Below, piece after piece: positions 44,024 through 52,851 of a DNA stretch of 64,000 bases. Made by a program: the position numbers and the translations under genes. How positions within the stretch are numbered: the stretch's first letter is position 1; each line of letters opens with the position of its first letter. The notes under the pieces were generated by a model. The model was not told the origin of the DNA, ran no database searches, and was given only the letters and a program-made list of their open reading frames with translations. Origin of the DNA: Actinoplanes flavus (GTDB taxonomy: Bacteria > Actinomycetota > Actinomycetes > Mycobacteriales > Micromonosporaceae); contig NZ_JAGFNS010000005.1 in NCBI RefSeq assembly GCF_017592555.1, forward strand, positions 1-64,000, given 5' to 3'.

Positions 44024-44953
44024 GTGACGACCTTCGCGCTCCAGGCCGTACCCGATGACGCCGCCTCCTGGCTCGCCCTGGCGAGACGTGCCGAGGCCGC
44101 CGGATTCGATGCCCTCTACTCGCCCGACCATCCCGGATCATGCGCCGCCCCGAGCGTGGCGCTCGCCGCCGCGGCGGCGGTCACCGAGCGGATCGGCCTC
44201 TGCGCCTATGTGTCCCATGCGGGCGTACGCGAGCCGATCCACCTGGCCGCCGACGCCGCGACCCTGGACGTGGTCTCCGGCGGCCGGGCCCGGCTCGGCC
44301 TCGGCGCCGGGCACACCCCGGCCGAATGGCGGGCGATCGGCCGGGAGCGTCCGGGCGTCGACGGCCGCGTGGACCGCTGTCTGGCCGTAGCCGAAGCCAC
44401 CCGTGCCCTGCTCGCCGGCGACACCGTCACCGTCCACGAGGCCGGACTTGACATGCACGAGGCTCATCTCGCCAAGCCGCGCCCGGTGCAGGAACGGATC
44501 CCGCTGCTCCTGGGCACCGCCAACTCCCGCATGCTGCGCTGGGCCGGCGAACACGCCGACATCGTCGGCCTGAGTGGCCTGGGCCGGACCCTGGAGGACG
44601 GCCACCGGCACGAGGTCCGCTGGCGCCCGGACCAGATCGACCACCAGATCGAGCGGGTCACCGCGGGTGCGGCAGGCCGTGACACCCCGCCCGCCCTGGA
44701 GGCTCTCGTCCAGATCGTGGCGGTCACCGACGACGCCGAGGCCGAGGCCGCAACCCACGCCGAACGCCTCGGCATGACGGTCGCCGACGTCCTGGCCGCG
44801 CCGTTCGTGCTGATCGGCACGCCCGCCGAGATCCGCGCCGCGATCGAACGCCACGAGAAACGCTGGGGCATCACCCGCTACGCGGTCCGCGTCGCCGCTG
44901 TCGACGCGATCGAGTCCCTCGGCCTCCTGGCCGCGACCCGTCCATCACCCTGA
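44024..44953 (+). CDS. LLM-class F420-dependent oxidoreductase (TIGR03621-like)
   Basis: A 309-residue luciferase-like barrel. Marks are the N-terminal WLALARRAEAAGFDALYSPDHPG, GRARLGLGAGHTPAEWRAIG, PLLLGTANSRMLRWAGEHADIVGLSG and the late VLIGTPAEIRAAI. The cofactor is probably F420H2 or FMN. GTG 44024 is the best start although its ribosome-binding site is weak. A CATAAT box at 43977-43982 may be the -10 element. It is divergent from the NUDIX-regulator operon and could share its operator, but a shared function is not evident. Confidence 0.85.
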   Translation: MTTFALQAVPDDAASWLALARRAEAAGFDALYSPDHPGSCAAPSVALAAAAAVTERIGLCAYVSHAGVREPIHLAADAATLDVVSGGRARLGLGAGHTPAEWRAIGRERPGVDGRVDRCLAVAEATRALLAGDTVTVHEAGLDMHEAHLAKPRPVQERIPLLLGTANSRMLRWAGEHADIVGLSGLGRTLEDGHRHEVRWRPDQIDHQIERVTAGAAGRDTPPALEALVQIVAVTDDAEAEAATHAERLGMTVADVLAAPFVLIGTPAEIRAAIERHEKRWGITRYAVRVAAVDAIESLGLLAATRPSP

Positions 44954-44984
44954 TCCCGCCGCAGCGCCTCACCTCGCGCCGGCC

Positions 44985-45155
44985 GCGATCCCCGATCACT
45001 GCGATCCGCGCCTTCCCTCACCGCCGGCAGCGATCGCCGATCGCTGCGATCTGCGCCTTCCCTCGCCGCCGGCAGCGATCGCCGATCGCTGCGATCCCTT
45101 ACCGCCGGACGTGATCGCCGGTCGCTGCGATCCGTGCCTTCCCTTGCCGCCGGAC
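44985..45155. repeat. 45-bp tandem repeat, four copies
   Basis: Copies begin at 44985, 45030, 45075 and 45111; the third lacks 9 bp. Each holds a near-palindrome AGCGATCG-C-CGATCGCT and a CCTTCCCT/CGCCGG tail. The repeat lies between the LLM stop and the EamA gene. The period is 15 codons, which creates an antisense open frame rich in RSDRRS; I do not regard that frame as a gene. Confidence 0.88.
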
Positions 45156-45195
45156 GCGAGGCTGTGTTCAACGCGACGTCCGATTCTCGCTAGCC

Positions 45196-45213
45196 GCGTG
45201 CCGCGCGGCACGC
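45196..45213. promoter_or_regulatory. 18-bp perfect palindrome upstream of the EamA gene
   Basis: GCGTGCCGC followed by GCGGCACGC lies 15 bases before the GTG start of the transporter gene, with TTAGCTT just after it as a possible -10 element. The position suits an operator; a leader hairpin is less likely because little transcript precedes the start. Confidence 0.6.
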
Positions 45214-45227
45214 TTAGCTTGTCCCAC

Positions 45228-46148
45228 GTGACCCCAGACTCTGTACGCCCGGAGCGTTCCGCCGTCGTAGCCGCAGCCGTCACGGTGGTGCTGTGGGCGT
45301 CCGCGTTCGTCGGAATCCGGGCGGCCGCCCCCCATTTCGCCCCCGGCTCGCTGGCTTTGGGCCGCCTGCTGGCCGGTGCCGTCACCCTGCTGATCTTCCT
45401 GCTGATCAGCCGCCAGGGCCTGCCGCCGAGAGCCGCCTGGCCGGGCATCGCGGTGTCCGGCGTCGTCTGGTTCGGGGGCTACATGGTCGCCCTGAACTGG
45501 GGCGAGGAACTGGTGGACGCCGGCACCGCCGCCATGCTGGTCAACGTGGGCCCGGCGATCATGGCCCTGCTGGCCGGATGGCTGCTGCACGAGGGTTTCC
45601 CGCCACGGCTGCTGGCCGGAATAGCGGTGTCCTTCGCCGGAACGGTCATCGTCGGCTTCTCGATGTCCGGCGGCGGCGGTTCCTCGGTCCTGGGTGTGGT
45701 CCTGTGCCTGGTCGCCGCGGTGACCTACGCCGCCGGGGTGGTCGCCCAGAAGCCCGCCCTGAAGCACGCGTCGGCGTTGCAGGCGACCACGTTCGGCTGC
45801 GTGATCGGCGCGGTCGCCTGTCTGCCGTTCGCCGGTCAGCTGGTCGCCGACGTCCGAGCGGCCCCCGTGTCGATCACCCTCAACGTCGTCTACCTGGGCG
45901 TCTTCCCCACCGCGATCGCGTTCACCACATGGGCGTACGCGCTGGCCCGCACCACCGCGGGGAAGATGGGCTCGACGACCTACGCGGTCCCGGCCGTGGT
46001 CGTCCTGATGTCGTGGCTGCTCCTCGCCGAGGTGCCCGGCTGGCTGACTCTGGCCGGCGGCGCCCTGTGCCTGGCCGGCGTGGCCGTCTCCCGCAGCCGC
46101 CCCACCCCGGCCCGCGACGCCGAACCGGCCGAGGCCACCCGTGGCTGA
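45228..46148 (+). CDS. EamA/DMT-family membrane transporter
   Basis: A 306-residue protein with ten predicted membrane helices in two EamA repeats (AVTVVLWASAFVGIRAAAP starts the first, GVVLCLVAAVTYAAGVVAQKPAL the second). Such proteins export amino acids or metabolites. GTG 45228 fits the family N-terminus; no Shine-Dalgarno is evident, so leaderless translation is possible given the palindrome and -10-like TTAGCTT close upstream. Tandem repeats flank the gene on both sides, the second array starting 3 bases after its stop. Confidence 0.9.
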   Translation: MTPDSVRPERSAVVAAAVTVVLWASAFVGIRAAAPHFAPGSLALGRLLAGAVTLLIFLLISRQGLPPRAAWPGIAVSGVVWFGGYMVALNWGEELVDAGTAAMLVNVGPAIMALLAGWLLHEGFPPRLLAGIAVSFAGTVIVGFSMSGGGGSSVLGVVLCLVAAVTYAAGVVAQKPALKHASALQATTFGCVIGAVACLPFAGQLVADVRAAPVSITLNVVYLGVFPTAIAFTTWAYALARTTAGKMGSTTYAVPAVVVLMSWLLLAEVPGWLTLAGGALCLAGVAVSRSRPTPARDAEPAEATRG

Positions 46149-46150
46149 AA

Positions 46151-46375
46151 CCGGGCGCGGCCGGCCGATCCGGTCGGTTCGGCTGCGGTGAGGTGAGAGG
46201 GGTCACCAGGCCGTGGTGGCTGGATCCGGGCGCGGCCGGCCGATCCGGTCGGTTCGGCTGCGGTGAGAGGGGTCACCAGGCCGTGGTGGCTGGATCCGGG
46301 CGCGGCTGGTCGATCCGGTCGGTTCGGCTGCGGTGAGAGTGGTCACCAGGCCGTGGTGGCTGGATCCGGGCGCGG
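46151..46375. repeat. 70-bp tandem repeat, three copies plus start of a fourth
   Basis: Units start with CCGGGCGCGG at 46151, 46226, 46296 and 46366. The first is 75 bp because of an extra GAGGT; the others are exactly 70 bp. Each holds CGGTCGGTTCGGCTGCGGTG and GGTCACCAGGCCGTGGTGG. The segment GGTGAGAGGGGTCACC can form a small hairpin. The array begins directly after the EamA stop; 46376-46484 holds nothing further that I recognise. Confidence 0.92.
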
Positions 46376-46484
46376 AGGGGCTCTGCGGGAGTGCGAGCGG
46401 CGGGCCACCACCGGCTTCCTGGCTGAGGGGAAGCCGGTGGGTGGGCCCGCCTTTTGCGCTGGGCGGTGCGCTTTCGGCGTACCC

Positions 46485-47159
46485 CTAAAGCTGGGGTGAG
46501 CGCAAGGCTTGCAGAACGTCGGGGTACAGGCGGGTTTTGATCGTGCCCAGCGCGGGGCTCGCCTTGCTCGCCAACGACGCGGCGAGGGAGATCGCGGTCG
46601 GGAGGACGTCGTCGGCGGGGACCGCCTGGTCGATGATGCGCAGCTCAGCGGCTTCGAGGCCGCCGTAGCGGCGGGCGGTGACCATCGCCTCGTGTGCGGT
46701 CTGCGGGGTGAGGCGGGCCTGGATGAGGGCGCTCATGCCGGGGGTGAACGGCAGGTTGATGTCCGCTTCCGGCAGGCACCAGAACCCGCGGTCGGCGCGC
46801 ATGACGCGCAGGTCGTGGGCGAGCGAGAGCATGGCGCCTCCGGCGAAGACGTGGCCGGGCATCGCGGCCACGGTCACCATCGGGAGGGTCAGGATGCGGG
46901 CGAAGAGATCGTGTACGGAGATGACGTACGCCAGTTGCTCCTGTGGGTGGCCGGCCACCCAGTCGAGGTCGAGCCCGAGGCTGTAGTGGCGGCCGCTCGC
47001 GGTGGTGACCAGGGCTACCGGGCGTGGCGCGTTCCGGATGTCCGCCTCGATCTCGTCGAGCAGTTTGTTGAGTGCGGTGAGCATGTCGGGATGGAGCCGG
47101 TTCTCGGTGTCGCCGAGGTCGAGGACGTAGACGTCGTCGTGGCGGTCAAGGGTCGGCAT
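46485..47159 (-). CDS. enoyl-CoA hydratase/isomerase family protein
   Basis: A 224-residue crotonase-fold protein. The oxyanion-hole segments are SGRHYSLGLDLDWVAG and PGHVFAGGAMLSLAHDLRV. The first usual catalytic Glu of hydratases is not obvious, and CLPEADINLPFTPGM resembles delta3,delta2-enoyl-CoA isomerases (ECI type), so isomerase activity is as likely as hydration. The region just upstream contains TTACCTGTCGGTAA, a dyad near the -10 region, which may be a TetR-type operator. Confidence 0.85.
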   Translation of the reverse strand: MPTLDRHDDVYVLDLGDTENRLHPDMLTALNKLLDEIEADIRNAPRPVALVTTASGRHYSLGLDLDWVAGHPQEQLAYVISVHDLFARILTLPMVTVAAMPGHVFAGGAMLSLAHDLRVMRADRGFWCLPEADINLPFTPGMSALIQARLTPQTAHEAMVTARRYGGLEAAELRIIDQAVPADDVLPTAISLAASLASKASPALGTIKTRLYPDVLQALRSPQL

Positions 47160-47277
47160 GTCGGGCCTCCTTAGTTACCTGTCGGTAACATAGCGGACCG
47201 GCCCCGGTTCGTCGATGGCTCCACGCCCCGGCACAATGGGAGGGTTGGTTTGCCATGAGAACCCCTCAGGAGGAACG

Positions 47278-47958
47278 GTGGCGCTTTCGGAACGGCCGGA
47301 GAAGTGCGTGGTGGCCGTCGACGGCCCGTCCGGATCGGGCAAGTCCACCGTCTCCCGGCGACTGGCCAGCGCTGTCGACGGGGTCTACCTCGACACCGGC
47401 GCGATGTACCGGGCGATCACCTGGGCCGTCCTGCAGGGTGGCGCCGACCTGGCCGACCCCGACGCGATCGCCAAGATCGCGCTGGAGACCGAGCTGTCGA
47501 TCGGCACCGATCCGCTGGCCCCGCACTTCGCCGCCAACGGCACCAACGTCGACGCACCCATCCGCGGCTCCGAGGTGACCGGCGCGGTCTCCGCGGTCGC
47601 CGCCGTCCCCGCGGTCCGCAAGCACCTGGTCGCCCTCCAACGGGCGATCATCGCGGCCCACCCGCGGATCATCGTCGAGGGCCGCGACATCGCCTCCGTG
47701 GTCGCCCCCGACGCCGACCTCAAGGTCTACCTGACCGCGTCGGCCGCCGCCCGCGCCGCCCGCCGCAGCGCCGAGAACGCCACCGACGTCGCCGCGACCG
47801 AGGCCGACCTGGCCCGCCGCGACAAGCTCGACTCCAGCCGCGCCGTCGACCCGCTCAAGCAGGCGTCCGACGCCATCGAGGTCGACACCACCGGTATGGG
47901 TATCGACGAGGTCGTCCAGCATCTTCTCGGTCTGCTCAACAGCAAGGTAAGTAAGTGA
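47278..47958 (+). CDS. cmk: cytidylate kinase
   Basis: A 226-residue kinase that phosphorylates CMP and dCMP. The P-loop is [18 protein letters not shown], the CMP-binding part contains [13 protein letters not shown] and [24 protein letters not shown], and the lid region has [11 protein letters not shown] and [18 protein letters not shown] 47278 has AGGAGG 6 bases upstream. It overlaps der by 4 bp. In many actinobacteria cmk-der lie close to scpA-scpB-rluB, which here are 41.7 kb away. Confidence 0.96.
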   Translation: MALSERPEKCVVAVDGPSGSGKSTVSRRLASAVDGVYLDTGAMYRAITWAVLQGGADLADPDAIAKIALETELSIGTDPLAPHFAANGTNVDAPIRGSEVTGAVSAVAAVPAVRKHLVALQRAIIAAHPRIIVEGRDIASVVAPDADLKVYLTASAAARAARRSAENATDVAATEADLARRDKLDSSRAVDPLKQASDAIEVDTTGMGIDEVVQHLLGLLNSKVSK

Positions 47959-49391
47959 CTGAACTTCCCGCCGGCCTCGATCTCAACGACTTCGAGGGCG
48001 GGTTCGAGTTTTCCGATTCCTCCCCTGACGCCTCGTCCGAGGAGTTCACCGGCCCGGTGCCCGTCGTCGCCGTCGTCGGGCGGCCCAACGTGGGCAAATC
48101 CACGCTGGTCAACCGAATCATCGGCCGTCGCCAGGCGGTCGTCGAGGACAAGCCCGGCGTGACCCGCGACCGGGTGCCCTACGACGCGCAGTGGAGTGGG
48201 CGGCGGTTCACCGTCGTCGACACCGGCGGCTGGGAACCCGACGCGAAGGACCGTGCGGCGGCCATCGCGAACCAGGCCGAGATCGCGGTGCAGACCGCCG
48301 ATGTGGTCGTGTTCGTCGTCGACGTGTCCGTCGGCGCCACGGACGTCGACGAGGCGGCCGTCAAGATGCTGCGGCGCAGCCACAAGCCGGTCATCCTGGT
48401 CGCCAACAAGGCGGACAACCAGAACCTCGAGCTCGAGGCCGTCTCGCTGTGGTCACTGGGGCTCGGGGAGCCGTACCCGATCTCCGCCTTGCACGGCCGT
48501 GGCTCCGGCGACCTGCTCGACAAGATCCTCGAATCGCTGCCGCCGACGCCGCCGGTCACCGAGGGCGGCCCGCGCGGGCCGCGCCGGGTGGCGCTGGTCG
48601 GCCGCCCGAACGTGGGCAAGTCCAGCCTGCTCAACCGGGTCGCCAAGGAGGAGCGGGCGGTCGTCGACTCGGTCGCCGGCACCACCGTCGACCCGGTCGA
48701 CAGCCTGGTCGAGATGGACGGCGAGGTCTGGCAGTTCGTCGACACGGCCGGCCTCCGCAAGCGGGTGCACCAGGCCTCCGGTACGGAGTACTACGCGTCC
48801 CTGCGCACCGCCGGCGCCGTCGAGGCCGCCGAGGTCGCGGTCGTCCTCCTCGACTCCGGCGAGGTGATCAGCGAGCAGGACCAGCGGGTGATCACCCAGG
48901 TCATCGAGTCCGGCCGTGCCCTGGTCATCGCCTTCAACAAGTGGGACCTGGTCGACGAGGACCGCCGGTTCTACCTCGACAAGGAGATCGACCGGGACCT
49001 GAAGCGCGTCACCTGGGCCGTCCGGGTGAACATCTCCGCGAAGACCGGCCGCGCCGTCGACAAGCTGGCCCCGGCGATCCGCCGCGCCCTGGCGTCGTGG
49101 GAGACCCGAATCCCGACCGGCGCCCTGAACCAGTGGCTGACCGCCCTGACACAGGCCACGCCACACCCCGTTCGCGGTGGTCGCGCCCCGCGAGTCCTCT
49201 TCGCCACCCAGGCCGGCGTGGCACCGCCCCGCTTCGTCCTCTTCACGACGGGGCCCTTCGACGCCGGTTACCTGCGCTTCATCGAGCGCAAGCTGCGCGA
49301 GGAGTTCGGCTTCGAGGGTACGCCGGTGGAGATCTCGGTGAAGCCCCGCAAGAAGACAGGGCCGGGGGGTCGCGGAAAAGCCCACGGGTGA
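47955..49391 (+). CDS. der: ribosome-assembly GTPase Der (EngA)
   Basis: A 478-residue essential GTPase with two G domains. The first has [21 protein letters not shown] and NKAD (residues about 40-200), the second [23 protein letters not shown] and NKWD (about 218-385), followed by the KH-like C-terminal domain. It acts in 50S subunit maturation. GTG 47955 overlaps the cmk stop. The N-terminal 35 residues before the first P-loop are acidic and not conserved, as in other actinobacteria. Confidence 0.96.
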   Translation: MTELPAGLDLNDFEGGFEFSDSSPDASSEEFTGPVPVVAVVGRPNVGKSTLVNRIIGRRQAVVEDKPGVTRDRVPYDAQWSGRRFTVVDTGGWEPDAKDRAAAIANQAEIAVQTADVVVFVVDVSVGATDVDEAAVKMLRRSHKPVILVANKADNQNLELEAVSLWSLGLGEPYPISALHGRGSGDLLDKILESLPPTPPVTEGGPRGPRRVALVGRPNVGKSSLLNRVAKEERAVVDSVAGTTVDPVDSLVEMDGEVWQFVDTAGLRKRVHQASGTEYYASLRTAGAVEAAEVAVVLLDSGEVISEQDQRVITQVIESGRALVIAFNKWDLVDEDRRFYLDKEIDRDLKRVTWAVRVNISAKTGRAVDKLAPAIRRALASWETRIPTGALNQWLTALTQATPHPVRGGRAPRVLFATQAGVAPPRFVLFTTGPFDAGYLRFIERKLREEFGFEGTPVEISVKPRKKTGPGGRGKAHG

Positions 49392-49442
49392 GGTTGGTAG
49401 TCTTTAGGAGATGTCGCGCGGGGCTGGGGTTCCGGGCGAGAT

Positions 49443-49516
<74 letters not shown>

Positions 49517-49521
49517 CTTAA

Positions 49522-49550
49522 ACAAAAGGCCAGCGTAGCTGGCCTTTTGT
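49522..49550 (+). terminator. intrinsic terminator after tRNA-Pro
   Basis: ACAAAAGGCCAGC and GCTGGCCTTTTGT pair perfectly over 13 bp around GTA; the A-rich start and T-rich end make it a classic intrinsic terminator, 5 bases behind the tRNA. Confidence 0.92.
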
Positions 49551-50347
49551 ATTTCTGGACATCGATACATCCGCAGTGGCGTGACACGAATTTTTGCACG
49601 TACGCGCGTACGGTTTGCGCCAGGACTCCGGCTGATCTTCAGGGCCTGCTCTTCCTCAGCAGCTCTTGAGCCTTTCATCTGTGTCGACCTCGCTGTCGGG
49701 AACCTTGGCTGAGCAGGGCATTCATGTCTGGACTGATCGAATCTCGGCTCGGCGGGCCTCCTTGTCGGCGATGCCGAATGTCGATGCGCTGTTGCCTCCT
49801 ATGTGGATGATCACGACACTTCGATGACACGAACGCCCGTACGGTGATCTTCGCTGGGTTGGCCGGTCCCGTCTGGGTCGGTGAATCCATGATCGCGGTT
49901 GGTGGCTGGGCGCGGAAAGTTGTCCGCGGTTGTCCCGGCAGTCGGCTGATTCTCCTGCGGCGGGCGGCGGAGTAGAGGGCAATCGGGCGTGGAGCCTGTC
50001 GATTCTCGGGGCGGGTTCACCCGGCACTGTTGGTCGAAATCGACGCCTACGACGACCGGGTTGCGTCGGCGCGCACCGTGCATGGTCTTGCCGGGCAGAA
50101 GCGCACGCGGGATGCGGCGGACGAGACTGTCGCCGCTTGGTGGAGGGATGGGCGTCAGGTTTAGTTACGGGCGCCGCACTGGGCAGGGCCTCGGGACGGT
50201 GGCTCGTAGTCGCACGACGGTGCAGTCGTGGGGGTGCAGGCTGACCGGCGTGTTGCCGAACCGGCGAGCTTCCACCTGCGTCCGCGGATGGTCACCCTGG
50301 CCTCGACAACCGCTGTGCCTTCGTGCAGCTACGGCCATTGGTCGGCT
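49551..50347. other. about 800 bp without a confident gene, next to tRNA-Pro
   Basis: The left part is AT-richer than the genome. Two segments share TGACACGAA followed by CGTACGGT (49582-49614 and 49825-49845), and the first contains the 14-bp palindrome CGTACGCGCGTACG at 49599. At 50030-50164 one frame reads PALLVEIDAYDDRVASARTV and ends DETVAAWWRDGRQV, which looks like the C-terminal end of a lost gene, but no start is visible. The longer open frames have no family marks. I see no integrase. Confidence 0.5.
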
Positions 50348-51589
50348 TCAGACCGTGGCGCTTCGCATGGCGCTCGCGGCTACGAAGGGGATCACGGCGA
50401 GTGCCAGTAGTCCGCCGATGATGGAGAGGGTGGCGTAGCTGGTGGCGTCCATGATGATGCCGCTGGCGAGGCCGCCGCCGGCGCCGGCGAGGGCGACGCT
50501 GACGTCGATGGTGCCTTGGGTTTTGGCGCGGGTGTGAGTGGGCGCGTTGTCGGTGATCATGGCGGTGCCGGAGACGAGTCCGAGGTTCCAGCCGAGGCCG
50601 AGCAGGGCCAGTGCCAGGGTCAGCAGGATGACGGAGTCCTCAGGTGCGGTGGCTGCCACGACGCCGGAGGCGAGCAGGGTGACGCCGGCAGCAACGGCGA
50701 CGGGGATGCGCCCGATACGGTCGACGAGGATGCCGGTGATCGGTGAGGGTAGATACATGGCGCCGATGTGCACGGCGATGACCAGGCCGGTGGCGTGCAG
50801 GTCGTGGCCGTGGGCGTGCATGTGGACCGGGGTCATGGTCATGACGGCGACCATGACGAGTTGGGTGAGGACCATGGTGACCGCGCCGGCGGTGACGGCG
50901 CCGGCGAAGCGGCGGCCGTGGCCCGGTCCGGTGCCCGCAGGGGTGGCGGCGGGTGCGGGTGTGGTGCGAGAGAACAGCAGCGGGTCGGGGCGTAGCAGCA
51001 GCAGGATGGTGCCGGCGATGGCGTAGGCGATCGCGGCGAGGGCGAACAGTCCGGCCAGGGCAGGGATGCCCCAGTGTTCGGCGAGGGTTCCGGCGGGGCC
51101 GACGAGGTTGGGGCCGGTGACGGCGCCGATGGTGGTGGCGACCAGGATGGTGCTGACGGCGCGGCCGCGGCGGGCGGGGTGGGCCAGGTCGGTGCCGGCG
51201 TAGCGGGCCTGCAGGTTGGTGGCGGTGCCGGCGCCGTAGACGAGTAGCGAGGCGAGCAGCAGCAGGACGTTGTCCAGGGTGGCGGCCAGGACCACGCCGC
51301 CGCCGCCGAGGGTTCCGGCGGCGTATCCGGCGGCGAGGCCGGCGCGGCGGCCGTACCGGTGGGACAGGCGTCCGACGAGCAGGGCGGTGGCCGCGGACCC
51401 GGCGGTGAACAGCGCGGTGGGCAGGCCGGAGAGACTGGTGGTGCCGAGCATGTCGGCCGCGAGCAAGGCGCCGACAGTAGCGCCAGCGGCGAGCCCGGCG
51501 CCGCTGAACACCTGCGAGGCCATGACGACGGCCAGGGTTCGCTGCTGCACCGCCTGCCGGGACTCGGCAGCGTCGGAGGTGGAGGTCAT
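50348..51589 (-). CDS. MFS transporter 1
   Basis: A 413-residue transporter with about twelve membrane helices. The MFS loop motif after helix 2 is GRLSHRYGRRAGLAAGY, and a second occurs after helix 8 (ITGILVDRIGRIPVAVAAG). A His-rich loop MHAHGHDLHATG before helix 8 is unusual and could bind a metal. ATG 51589 overlaps the stop of the second MFS gene by 4 bp, so it is the last gene of the dioxygenase-MFS-MFS operon. The substrate is unknown; export of a sulfur compound or metal complex is suggested only by context. Confidence 0.88.
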   Translation of the reverse strand: MTSTSDAAESRQAVQQRTLAVVMASQVFSGAGLAAGATVGALLAADMLGTTSLSGLPTALFTAGSAATALLVGRLSHRYGRRAGLAAGYAAGTLGGGGVVLAATLDNVLLLLASLLVYGAGTATNLQARYAGTDLAHPARRGRAVSTILVATTIGAVTGPNLVGPAGTLAEHWGIPALAGLFALAAIAYAIAGTILLLLRPDPLLFSRTTPAPAATPAGTGPGHGRRFAGAVTAGAVTMVLTQLVMVAVMTMTPVHMHAHGHDLHATGLVIAVHIGAMYLPSPITGILVDRIGRIPVAVAAGVTLLASGVVAATAPEDSVILLTLALALLGLGWNLGLVSGTAMITDNAPTHTRAKTQGTIDVSVALAGAGGGLASGIIMDATSYATLSIIGGLLALAVIPFVAASAMRSATV

Positions 51590-52851
51590 GAGGTGCCCGA
51601 GTCCTTGCTGCTGCGGGGGTGGGTTTCGTACATACGCGCCCAGACCAGCAGGCCGGAGGCGGCAGTGAGGGCAGCGACGACCCAGACGGCGGCGCGGATG
51701 CCGGCGAGGTCGGCGACGATCCCGGCGACCAGGGCGCCGGCGGCGAAACCGCCGTCGCGCCACAGCCGGTAGACGCCAACGGCGCGGGCACGCCAGGCGG
51801 GGTGGGCGACATCGGAGATCGAGGCCAGTAGGGTCGGGTACACCGCGGCAGTGCCCGCGCCGAGCAGCACCGCGGCGGCGGCCCAGGCGGCGAACCCGTC
51901 GGCGAGCGCGATCAGCGCGAGGGCGGCGGCCTGGGCGAGCATCCCGGCGACGATGAACGGTTTGCGGCCGTAACGGTCGGAGGCCGGGCCGGTGGCGAGT
52001 TGCCCGAGGCCCCACACGGCCGGGTACAGGGCGGCCAGTGCGCCGATCTGGGTCAGCGACAGCCCGGCGGTGGCGAACAGGATCGGGAACAGGCCCCAGG
52101 CCAGGCCGTCGTTGAGGTTGTTGACCATCCCGGCCTGGCTGGCCGACGAGAGGGCCGGTTCGCGCCAGCTGGCCAGGGCGAACACCTGCCCGGTCGACAA
52201 CTGACCGCTGTGCGGGCCGGCGGTGTGGGTGGCGGCTTCGTGGCGGGCGTGGCCGCGGGTCTCGCGGACGAACACCGCCGACAGGCCGAGGCCGAGGGCG
52301 ATGTAGGCGGCGGTGAGCAGGAACGGCGCCGGACGCAGCCCGTACTGAGCAGCGAGGACGCCGGTGGCCATCGCGGTCGCGGCGACGGCGATGTACCCGG
52401 CGGCCTCGTTCAAGCCCATCGCCAGGCCACGCCGGTGGGGTCCGGCGAGGTCGATCTTCATGATGACGGTGGTAGACCAGGCCAGCCCTTGGTTGATGCC
52501 GAGCAGCACGTTCGCCGCGACGATCCAGCCCCAGCTCGGCGCCCAGATCAGCGTGGCCGGGATCGGGATCGCGACCGCCCAGCCGGCGAGCAGGACCGGT
52601 TTACGCCCGTACCTGTCGGCCCACGTGCCGGCGAAGAAGTTGGTGGCGGCCTTACTCAGGCCGAACGCGAGGATGTAGGTCAGCGCGGCGATGTAGGCGC
52701 CGAGGCCGAACTCGCGGTCGGCGAGCAGCGGCAGCACGGTGCGTTCGGAGCCCAGGACACCACCGACCAGGGCGTTGACCACAACCAGCAGGGTGAACTG
52801 GGCGGCGTTGACCGCCAGCCCCAGCCTGGGCACGGTGCCGGCGGTGGTCAC
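51586..52851 (-). CDS. MFS transporter 2
   Basis: A 421-residue, twelve-helix MFS protein. Conserved loops are FFAGTWADRYGRKPVLLAGW and TGPASDRYGRKPFIVAGML. GTG 52851 has GGAGG just upstream and overlaps the end of the dioxygenase-rhodanese gene by 4 bp. It is in the middle of a three-gene operon. The pairing of two different MFS transporters with a persulfide-handling enzyme is unusual; substrates are unknown. Confidence 0.88.
   Translation of the reverse strand: MTTAGTVPRLGLAVNAAQFTLLVVVNALVGGVLGSERTVLPLLADREFGLGAYIAALTYILAFGLSKAATNFFAGTWADRYGRKPVLLAGWAVAIPIPATLIWAPSWGWIVAANVLLGINQGLAWSTTVIMKIDLAGPHRRGLAMGLNEAAGYIAVAATAMATGVLAAQYGLRPAPFLLTAAYIALGLGLSAVFVRETRGHARHEAATHTAGPHSGQLSTGQVFALASWREPALSSASQAGMVNNLNDGLAWGLFPILFATAGLSLTQIGALAALYPAVWGLGQLATGPASDRYGRKPFIVAGMLAQAAALALIALADGFAAWAAAAVLLGAGTAAVYPTLLASISDVAHPAWRARAVGVYRLWRDGGFAAGALVAGIVADLAGIRAAVWVVAALTAASGLLVWARMYETHPRSSKDSGTS

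Noticed and set aside
45030..45155. GCGATCGC-type sites as a genome-wide HIP1-like signal
   Set aside because: They occur here only as part of the local 45-bp repeat; no spread over the window was noticed.
44878..45171. Antisense RSDRRS-repeat protein over the 45-bp array
   Set aside because: It is explained by the 15-codon period of the repeat and lacks a start signal.
49675..50083. Integrase or recombinase gene next to tRNA-Pro
   Set aside because: The short frames there show none of the Arg/His/Tyr or Ser-recombinase motifs.
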